Assembly: GCA_025765595.1 (NCBI GenBank) | Contig: JAIVFH010000497.1 | Location: 1 to 17,101, forward strand | From: Obelidium mucronatum | Taxonomy: Eukaryota; Chytridiomycota; Chytridiomycetes; Chytridiales; Chytriomycetaceae | Length of the DNA stretch: 17,101 nucleotides | Direction of reading: 5' to 3' | In this document: positions 7,588 through 15,510 of the stretch, piece by piece | Layout of the letters: each line of letters begins with the position of its first letter | Numbering within the stretch: position 1 is the first letter of the stretch | Position numbers and translations under genes: made by a program | Notes under the pieces: model-generated | Told to the model about the DNA's origin: nothing | What the model saw: the letters and a program-made list of their open reading frames with translations, nothing else | The model's database searches: none

Positions 7588-10165
7588 ATGTCACAACCAA
7601 GTCGATCACGGTCAAACAGCAACTCAAGCCTAGCGTCCAAATCGTCCAGTAAATCAGGCAAAAAGGGCTCCCGAAGCTCCTCTGCAGCCTCTCTCCATCC
7701 ATGGTCTGTGGAGCTCCCCAAGCTTCCTTCAAAAGAAACAGTAAACGAACTTCAACCAACCAAAAAATCACAACAAAAGTCCAACCCACTTCTCCAACTG
7801 CCCCAACCATCATCGCATCTAAAAAACGAAATCGAACCAGAATCTGTGAGTCCAGTTGCACCAACATCCTCAAACTCCCAAACTTCAGTGAAACGCGAAC
7901 AATCACCAACACCAGCATCAAAGCCATTATCCGCATCTTCTCGCCACCAAAGATCTACATCCGCCGCATCGAATATAACGTCGTGTACTACCACCGCTGG
8001 AGAACCCCTCAACTTTGACCAACAAGCAATCAAAGTCGTGGTACGAATCCGGAATACAAACTCTGCTGGAAAACCAAACCCCGCCACAGCCACACACGAC
8101 TCTGTTTCTCAATCCAGCTCAAACCAACAGCAACCACAGCAACAGCAACAACAACAAGAAGACGAAGCGGGGTCTCCAGCCACATGCATCAACGTTGTAG
8201 GGACAAACAAAATCGACATTACAGACCCAAAAGGGGAAAAGGGAAGCAAATCGTTTCACTTTGATACAATCTTTGGTATGGAGACCGAGCAAGACGCAGT
8301 CTACGCGATCGCAGTGGAGCCCCTGATTCAAAAATGTCTTGACGGATACAATGGCTGCATATTCGCTTACGGGCAGACAGCGGCCGGGAAAACGCATACC
8401 ATGCAAGGACCTGCTGCGAAAATCGCGGAATCCTTGAAGGATGATTGTTTGGTGTTACATTCGGATATTGGGATTATTTCTAGAGTTGTGCATCATTTGA
8501 ATAGGCATGTTCGAGAGTTGAGAGGGAAGGTGGTTGTGGATGAGGCGGCGAGTGGTGGGGGTAGTTGTTTGGATTTTGTTGTCAAGGTTTCGTATCTTGA
8601 AATTTATAATGAAGGGCTTGTTGATTTGCTTGTGGATAAGGATAAACAAGGTATGTAATCAAAGTTGTTTTTTTATTTTTATTTTTATTTTTATTTATTT
8701 CGTTTGTATTCATTCACTTAATTAATACACTTCTTTTTTACTTTAGAAAACCTGAAGATCCGAATGGAATCAGGTTCCACATCCGGAAAGGATTTATACG
8801 TTCAAAATCTGAGTGAACGATACATTTCATCCCTCAAGGACTATTTCAAGGTACTCACCACAGGAGCCAAAAATCGATCTGTTGGAGAAACCAACATGAA
8901 CGCCCAGTCATCAAGAAGTCACGCGATTCTTACAATCACTGTCGACCAATACCTGGTTGAGCCACGGAAACCAAACTCTGGCGGATCGGTTGGGGGCGGT
9001 TTATCACGATCAGAGAGTACAGCGTCTTTGGCAGAGCTTGTGCCAGAGGAATATAGTCCAGAAGTGTTGCAAAAGATTGGACAAGGTCGAAAGAGGTCGA
9101 AAATCCATTTGATAGACTTGGCAGGTAACCATAATTTGATATCAGACAAAATTTGACATTAAAGAAAGTTATACCTTGCAAATTCAACAGGATCTGAACG
9201 CGCCGACTCAACTGGTGCAACTGGCGATAGACTCAAGGAAGGCGCACAAATCAACCAATCCCTCTCTGCTCTTGGAAACGTCATCAGCGCTCTCACCAGC
9301 ACCAATAAATCAGACAAACACCATATTCCGTATCGAGACAGCAAGCTTACCTACCTTCTCAGTGACTCGCTGGGAGGAAATGCGTTGACACTTATGATCA
9401 CATGTTGCAGTCCCACAGCTAAAAACTACAGTGAAAGTATAAGCACTTTGCGATTTGCGGAGCGAGTTAAAAAAGTGATGAATAAGGCAGTTGTTAACAT
9501 GGATAAGAACTTACTACGGTAATTTGCCTTATTTAAAGAATCTTCATTCACTGCTTATGAAAAAAATACCTTCCAGTATTGCTGAATTAGAAGCAGAAGT
9601 GTTGGCATTGAAATCACAGCTTGCCAACTGTGCTTGTGGAAGTCTTGACATAACGCCAAGCACGATTCCTCGTCCTTTTCAAGCCCCTTTCACTGAAATT
9701 GCCACAAGCAAAGAAGAAATTTTACAGAGCAAGGATGACTCGGCAGAGGAAGCACTGACGGAAAATTCCTCAAATGAAACAGTCACAGCAACCAAGTCTT
9801 TGTCGGCACCGCCGCCGCTTAAGATATCGGTTGAAAATAAAGGAACCGACCCAATGACCCCACTTACAAGGAGTCTGGAGTCCCTTGAAGCCAAAAGCAG
9901 TCCTGCAAACGTGTTACAACCTTTGGTAGTCTCGTTTGACAAGGGTATCGATCCAATTACACCATTGGCAACAAGTCTAGAGTCTGTTACATCCTGTAGC
10001 ATATCTGGAAATAAGTCGCAAGGTGATGGGAAGGGGTACGAGCATGTAATAAGACCACACCTAGCGGAATATTCATATGTAGATGCAAGTGAGTCATGGA
10101 GCTGTTGGGAGAGGGCATGGTATGATGTAAAACTTGGTGTTGACGCTGTTGATGAGTACTGTTAG
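7588..10165 (+). CDS. Kinesin B: N-terminal motor kinesin with the longest tail of the array
   Basis: Second tandem kinesin. Exons 7588-8650, 8747-9124, 9191-9518, 9577-10165 give 785 residues; introns are 96, 66 and 58 bp at the same places and phases as in A. The N-terminus (1-147) is Ser-rich. The motor begins IKVVVRIRN (148-156), followed by a poly-Gln insertion (180-190). The P-loop is GQTAAGKT (262-269), switch I SSRSH (409-413), switch II DLAGSE (478-483). The neck-side coil [16 protein letters not shown] ends in CAC (608-610). The tail of about 175 residues contains two copies of a KG-DP-TPL--SLES repeat (678-694, 712-727; period 34 residues) and ends with [15 protein letters not shown] (763-777). 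It is closer to C than to A in the stretch before the motor ([13 protein letters not shown] is identical in B and C). It presumably walks on microtubules; cargo unknown, subfamily unresolved. Confidence 0.92.
8125..8157 (+). repeat. In-frame CAR repeat encoding a poly-Gln tract
   Basis: Codons 180-190 of kinesin B read [11 protein letters not shown] from mixed CAA and CAG codons, inside a loop close to the start of the motor. Kinesins A and C have non-Gln linkers here. The mixed codons suggest an older, more stable tract than a pure repeat. Confidence 0.9.
8651..8746 (+). other. Intron 1 of kinesin B containing a TTTTTA-type repeat
   Basis: This is the longest intron of the array (96 bp; donor GTATGT, acceptor TTTAG). 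Most of its first half is a T-rich simple repeat, (ATTTTT)n-like, at about 8669-8699. It lies at the shared phase-1 site after the DKDKQ codons. The homologous introns of A (79 bp) and C (48 bp) lack this repeat. Confidence 0.8.
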
Positions 10166-10233
10166 TCTCTGGCGTCCTGAATCAGCAATTTTTTTTTATA
10201 AATCTGTACTTTTTTGATTCTCAACATTAACAT

Positions 10234-10307
10234 GTTTTCGTGGTGTAGTTGGTTATCACACCAGTCTAACACACTGGTGGTCCCCGGTTCGAACCCGGGC
10301 GAAAACA
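10234..10307 (+). tRNA. tRNA-Val, anticodon AAC
   Basis: A full cloverleaf can be drawn. The acceptor stem is GTTTTCG (10234-10240) with CGAAAAC (10300-10306) and discriminator A10307. The anticodon stem CCAGT/ACTGG encloses the loop CTAACAC with anticodon AAC at 10268-10270. The T arm is CCCGG TTCGAAC CCGGG (10283-10299). No intron and no encoded CCA. The internal Pol III promoter is canonical: A box TGGTGTAGTTG (10241-10251) and B box GGTTCGAACCC (10286-10296). AAC, read after A34-to-I editing, is the usual major eukaryotic valine tRNA. Confidence 0.97.
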
Positions 10308-10322
10308 TTTAACTTCTCTAGC

Positions 10323-10326
10323 TTTT
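10323..10326 (+). terminator. Likely RNA polymerase III terminator of the tRNA-Val gene
   Basis: TTTT is the first run of four T residues after the tRNA 3' end, 16 bases downstream, a usual distance for Pol III termination. The run is minimal, and longer T-runs occur further on as backup. Confidence 0.55.
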
Positions 10327-10479
10327 GGGTTATCTTGACGCTTCTTGGCTGTTGGTGAACACGTATTCGGTATTGTTTTTGAATGCTGAATAGATACTCA
10401 AGTGCACGTTGACTTGCGTTTAGTCGGACACATTTTTCTTAACAAAATCTTCCATTTGTTCTTTTTCCAAGCTGAAAAA

Positions 10480-12770
10480 ATGTCCACAAAACCACGATCG
10501 CGAGCACAGAGCAATTCCAGTATCAGTTCAAGCCGTAAAGGATCCTTTGATCACTTACCACAACTTCCTCAAAAAACTGGAGGTGGCGGCGTGACAACAA
10601 CACAACCTCTCAAAGACGATACTGCAAGAGCCAGCAATCCTGCTCTATCGCGCCGAGCATCTTCCCTTCGTAACTTGGTTGATTTGGATGATCAACAGGA
10701 TCAGCCAAACGCGTCTTTCAATCCAAACCCAAAGGCGTCGGTGGCAGCCCCGACTTCGTTGCACCAACGGTCTGCATCGGCGGCATCGGTGGCAACAACG
10801 TATGGAGCAGAAGCGCTCAACTTTGATCAACAGGCAATTAAAGTTGTTGTTCGCGTGCGGAATACAAACTCATCAGGAAAGGTTAAAATCGGGGAATCAT
10901 CAAGAGCAGCCACGCCGGAACCAGAAACCGATTCTGACGGAAATCCAGCGACTTGTATGACATTGAGTGGGGCCAACAAGATTGATATCACTGATCCGAA
11001 GGGTGAAAAGGGGAGCAAACCATTCCATTTTGATACAGTTTTTGGAATGGACACTGAACAGAAAGCGGTATATGGTATCGCTGTGGAACCACTGATTCGA
11101 AAGTGCCTGGACGGGTGAGAGTTAAAAAAAAAGAGAGTTTTAACAAAATGTTGACGTAGAAACAAAACTACTTTTGGTGAATAGTTACAATGGTTGTATT
11201 TTCGCATATGGCCAAACAGCCTCAGGAAAGACACATACAATGCAAGGACCAAATAATCGGATTGCCGAGTCATTAAGCGATTCCAGTGACTCTATCCACC
11301 CTGAAATCGGAATCATATCTCGTGTGGTGCACCAGCTTCATGAGCACGTCAAGGAGCATAGAGGAAAAGTGGACGAAGCCAGTGGAAACTGCCTGGATTT
11401 TGTCATCAAAGTTTCGTATTTGGAGATTTATAATGAAGGGCTTGTAGATCTTCTTGTGGACAAGAACAAGCAAGGTTTGTTTGACGGATAGGTTTTACTT
11501 CATCAATTTATACATTGTATAGAGGATCTGAAAATACGAATGGAATCCGGTTCGACAACGGGGAAAGACTTATACGTTCAAAATCTTAGCGAGCGTTATA
11601 TTTCTTCAATGAAAGATTACTTCAAGGTTCTAACAACGGGAGCCAAAAATCGCTCTGTCGGTGAAACAAACATGAATGCGCAATCATCGCGAAGTCATGC
11701 AATTCTTACCATCACTGTTGACCAATATCTTGTACAACCCAAGAAACCAGCAATGACAGCAGCAAGCTCTGAAGCCAGTTTATCGCGGTCTGCAAGTTCT
11801 ACGTCTTTGGCGCCTGAAATTTCATCACTGGCAGAGCATTCACCTGAAATGCTCCAAAAGATTGGTCAAGGACGAAAAAGATCAAAAATACACTTAATTG
11901 ATTTGGCTGGTGCGTCGTTTAACACATCGCCGATTGCCTAATCGATGTTAACCTTAGGATCCGAGAGAGCTGACTCAACTGGTGCGACAGGAGACAGACT
12001 CAAGGAAGGCGCGCAAATCAATCAATCGCTTTCAGCATTAGGAAATGTTATCAGCGCTCTCACAAGCCCAACAAAAGGCAGTTCAAAGCAGCAGCATATT
12101 CCATATCGAGACAGCAAACTTACTTACCTTCTCAGCGATTCCCTTGGTGGAAATGCGTTGACGCTTATGATTACATGTTGCAGCCCTACAGCCAAAAATT
12201 ACAGCGAAAGCTTGAGTACGTTGAGATTCGCTGAAAGAGTTAAGAAAGTCGTGAACAAGGCAGTTGTGAACATGGATCCATATCTGTTGAGGTAACATGA
12301 TTTTTCTGCATTATTAATTTCAGTAACTCTTGGCTGTTTGCAGAATTGCCGAACTTGAGGCTGAAAACTTGGTTTTGAAGAAGCAAATCGAAAACTGCGT
12401 CTGTAATAGCCAGGGATCTAACGGCAATGATGAAAAGCCAAAGATTCCGACTGCCAGAGCCTCAGTTGAAACGAAGAACCAAGAACAACAAACTGAGATT
12501 GAAGTCTCAGTAGAACCTCCGTCAGCGATATCCAACCAACAAGTAAAAAACCAAGAGCAGCAAACTGAGAAAGGAGATCTTGACGAGTCGCAGATTTCTG
12601 AAGCCAATGTGGCTGCTCCTTCCATGCAAACAATGTATGCGAACAGTTCGACCTCTCCAATGACACCAGCCGGAAGCGTACCAACTGTTTCGAATCATTC
12701 CATTGGCATTCAGACTGATCCATGGCTGCTTCGCGCCGTTTACCAACTGCACGATTGGGGAGTTATTTAA
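10480..12770 (+). CDS. Kinesin C: N-terminal motor kinesin with LC8-like tail motifs
   Basis: Third tandem kinesin. Exons 10480-11114, 11185-11474, 11523-11909, 11958-12291, 12344-12770 give 690 residues; introns are 70, 48, 48 and 52 bp. The ATG at 10480 ([14 protein letters not shown]) aligns with the start of B. The first intron (in the Gly codon of GYNGC, just before the P-loop) is absent from A and B; the other three are shared. The motor begins IKVVVRVRN (120-128); P-loop GQTASGKT (221-228); switch I SSRSH (363-367); switch II DLAGSE (435-440). The coil [16 protein letters not shown] is followed by CVC (567-569). The tail has two KNQEQQTE copies (593-600, 617-624), SMQTM (642-646) and GIQTDPW (670-676), then ends [17 protein letters not shown] resembles the GIQVD class of dynein light chain LC8 ligands; binding is inferred. 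Microtubule motor; cargo and subfamily not determined. Confidence 0.92.
11115..11184 (+). other. Intron private to kinesin C
   Basis: The 70-bp intron (GTGAGA...GAATAG) splits the Gly codon of the [12 protein letters not shown] motif in phase 2. Kinesins A and B read straight through the same codons (GGTTACAATGG, GGATACAATGG). Removing it restores the conserved motif exactly, which makes the splice sites secure. Confidence 0.85.
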
Positions 12771-12896
12771 ATCTACCCATTATGGATGTGGTAAATTGCA
12801 ATGAACATGTATTGAAAATATAAAATGGGCTGCCAAAAAAAAAAGAACCAAATAAACAAGAGGCGAGCAGAAAAAGTATGAAAACACAGCGGCAAT
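12771..12896. other. Convergent intergenic region (kinesin C / F-box-like gene)
   Basis: Short 126-bp gap between two converging stop codons. It is A-rich on the plus strand (A-run ending at 12844; AATAAA at 12851-12856, a possible poly(A) signal for kinesin C). No coding potential. Confidence 0.5.
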
Positions 12897-15132
12897 TCAG
12901 CTGCAAGTCGAGCAGTTATCACTGCATGCAGAGCAATAGAACTGGTTGCATGAGGGGCACTTTGTAGCCGTTTTTGTGTTGCATCCGTAACAGCACTCCT
13001 CACTCCAGTGAATACAAGAGAACCCGTTGACGTTGGATGACGAGTTCTTCTTATCGCTTTTATCGCTACTTAATTCCGAGTCTTGTGACCTGATTGCACA
13101 AATAGAGCAACAACTCATATTAGGAAGGTAGATGACAGAATATTACGGGGGGAAAAAAACTCACCCCCTATATATGCACTTCTTAGAAAAGTTTTTCGGT
13201 CCACAAGCAAAGGAGCCGCACCCAATACACCAAACACTATCTCGAACTCTTGGTCGGCATCGACAAGATCCACATCGCAAACCATTCATAATCTTTTTTC
13301 CAGTCTCGCAGATTGCATAGGCAATATACTCAGGGCACGCCTTTAGGACTGGTTTACGTTGCAGTGGTCGAGAAGGAGATAAGGTTCTTTTCTCTTTAAC
13401 GCCACCTCCTCCACGCTTTGATTCCGGCTCAAAGCGAATACTATTGCCTTCCACATATTCAGCTACAATGCGAACCCATAATTGAACCCGATCTTCAGCA
13501 AATTGACTTGGATGATGGGCGCGCAAAACATCAATCAATTGAGAAAGCTCGGTTTTTTTCAAAACCACAAGTGTATGATAGAGTCGCGGGTACAATTGCG
13601 ATAGATGCGGTGCCCAAAGACTGGACGAGTTGGATAATGAGTCGAGACTACGAAATTTGGCAAGTTGCTGGACAGGTAGAAAGCTGAGAATCCTGAGGCG
13701 CGTTACTTCAGGTAGTGCGGAGTAGATGAATACGGAGTTTGTGAGCGACTGCGGAGACTTTTTGTTTGGTTTTGGAACAGTCGAGACAGTTGTTGTAATG
13801 ATGGGAGATGATACTGTGCTCAGTTTTGTTGGAATCGAGGCGCGACGTTTAAGAGGTGGGGTTTGCGTCGATGAGACCAATGCAGTAGCTGAAGACGACG
13901 ACGAATTTGGCTGCCGTTTGAATTGAGAAAGCTTTGGTGTCTCTCCTGGAGTTGTGACGCCAGACGAAATACCACCATCTTCGGAGGAGGACTCATAATC
14001 ATGCTCTTCAACACGCTCAAGTTCAGGAGTGGGGCTTAAAATCAGTGGTGTGGGCTGTTTCCGCTTCTTTCCGATTGCTGCGGCACGAATTTTTTGTGGA
14101 AGTCCAAGTTGCAAGGGAACCACATCGCTCATTGAGATCATGGCAGTTCCATTAGGCGTTGAGGCGAGATTGGGAGTTTGATGAGGAATCTAAAAATAAT
14201 ACAATTTTGGTAAGCAAAAGAGCCCTAAAAAAAGTAATAAAACATACGGATTGCGGTGGCATAAAGATCCCGTTCGCATGAAGGGGATTCGAATTGTAGC
14301 GTGCCAGCGAATTTCCAGAAATGACTGCAGAGTTGTTACCAAAGCTGACTTGACTGATTTGAGAGCTGAAACCACCTGAGGATGAACTCGTGACTGGACT
14401 TGGAAAAGCGAAAGTGTTTGCAGTGGAGGCGGTAAGCTGTTGTGGCGAAAAGGGTTGGTGCTGGGAATAATGGTGGAATTGAGGTCTAATTTGGAGTGGA
14501 TGTGGAGAGCTTGACAATGCAGGTGAGCTGTGCAATGTTGGTGCTGCAACAGGGTGTGGCAAATTAGGTGTGGGATTGTTTAAGTAATGCCCCCCAATAA
14601 GAGGTATGTGGGACGGACGAGGCGAAGCACTTGCTCCTCTTCCATTTTGTTTCCCCATATTCTGCTGCTGTATAATCATGCGCTGCTGCTGCTGCATCAT
14701 TGCGATGGTGTTTGTCATATTGTAGTGATTCTGTTGGGAAGCTGCTGCTGGAAGGGTTGGACTAGCGATCATCATTGGAGTTGATACAGGAGAGTGCTGA
14801 AGAGAAACTGGAGCTGAGTAGCTATTGACATTGTTGTTGGCATTGTTGACAGTGGCGTAGTTGAAGCTGGGTGGTTGTTGAATGATCATTGGAGAATTCA
14901 CGGAATCGACCCAAATGCCTGGTTTGAAGTTTGGCAATTCGAGCTCAAGTCCGCGAACAAGGCCAAACGACGATCGCCGCCGGACGCCTCTTCCTTTCGC
15001 TGCCTTTGAAGAGGCCGTGGAGGAGCCTGCGTTGCGATCCTCGAGCGTTGCTTCGACTGTTGCCGACGAAGAAGAAGCCGACGACGACGAAGACGAAGAA
15101 GCTGGAAAGAAGAAGGCGGCGTCGTTGTCCAT
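12897..15132 (-). CDS. Disordered protein with F-box-like segment and Cys-rich C-terminus
   Basis: Three exons: 15132-14248, 14189-13165, 13113-12897, giving 708 residues. The introns are 58 bp (GTATGT...TTTTAG, phase 0) and 51 bp (GTGAGT...ATGAG, phase 2), and both join open frames cleanly. The start is the first ATG in frame (MDNDAAFFFPASSSS). Residues 1-295 are low complexity, rich in Ser, Pro, Asn and Gln with a QQQQ/QQQ stretch. Residues about 453-501 (LPEVTRLRILSFLPVQQLAK, ending SSSLWAPHL) fit an F-box: LP start, hydrophobic helix ILSFLP, LW near the end. Residues 580-708 contain 22 Cys, arranged as RCGSCRC, WCIGCGSFAC, a CC-x2-C, then SCIHW, CCYGC, KCPSC, FYCSAC and NCSTC, likely several zinc sites. 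An F-box would suggest an SCF ubiquitin-ligase adaptor with the Cys module as substrate reader; this is inference. I do not recognise the full family. Confidence 0.75.
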
Positions 15133-15510
15133 TCGGAAATGCAGTGGCTCAGATAATAATAATAATGAGGAAATTCCAAAAATAGATAGAGTGGGTGCAG
15201 CAGAACATGCGTAACAATGCGAGGACAGCGAGAAACAGACTTTGTGCGATTGGGGAAGGTACTGGGACACTTGTATCTAACGCCTGAGCTAAGAAAACTT
15301 GGAAAAGAGACTCAAAAAACACACATATTTATTAATAATAATTAGAATAATTAGGAGCCAACAAGAGTGATACAATATTCTCAGGGAAAAAGGTATTTAA
15401 ATAAAGAACTAAAAAGAAAAGGGGTACTTCAAATAAATAAAATCGCCATACACAATACTTCAATTGACAGATATCTCTTACTCTTCCAACTAATAATACA
15501 TCCTGCTCTC
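15133..15510. other. Intergenic region between two minus-strand genes
   Basis: These 378 bp hold the promoter of the F-box-like gene and the 3' flank of the RRM gene. The part 15300-15440 is strongly AT-rich (ATTTATTAATAATAATTAG, AAATAAAGAAC, AAATAAATAAAATC), with several T-rich or TTTATT-type elements on the minus strand that could serve in 3'-end formation. A short (AAT)n run lies at about 15154-15166. The frame upstream of the chosen F-box gene ATG stays open for some 45 codons but has no ATG. No other gene is visible. Confidence 0.5.

Larger units (their letters stand above)
10166..10479. other. Kinesin B-C intergenic region
   Basis: These 314 bp contain the tRNA-Val gene (10234-10307) and little else that I can support. 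The stretch 10308-10479 should carry the promoter of kinesin C; it has a T-rich part near 10431-10466 but no recognisable TATA box and none of the E2F-like motifs seen upstream of kinesin B. Confidence 0.5.

Noticed and set aside
10402..10479. Upstream extension of kinesin C
   Set aside because: The extension starts with GTG, is hydrophobic (HIFLNKIFHLFFF) and unlike the sister genes. The ATG at 10480 aligns with the start of kinesin B.
14152..15270. Two separate minus-strand genes at 13161-14141 and 14152-15270
   Set aside because: A 58-bp phase-0 intron (14190-14247, GTATGT...TTTTAG) joins them, and the frame before the ATG at 14141 is open through IPHQTPNLASTPNGTA.
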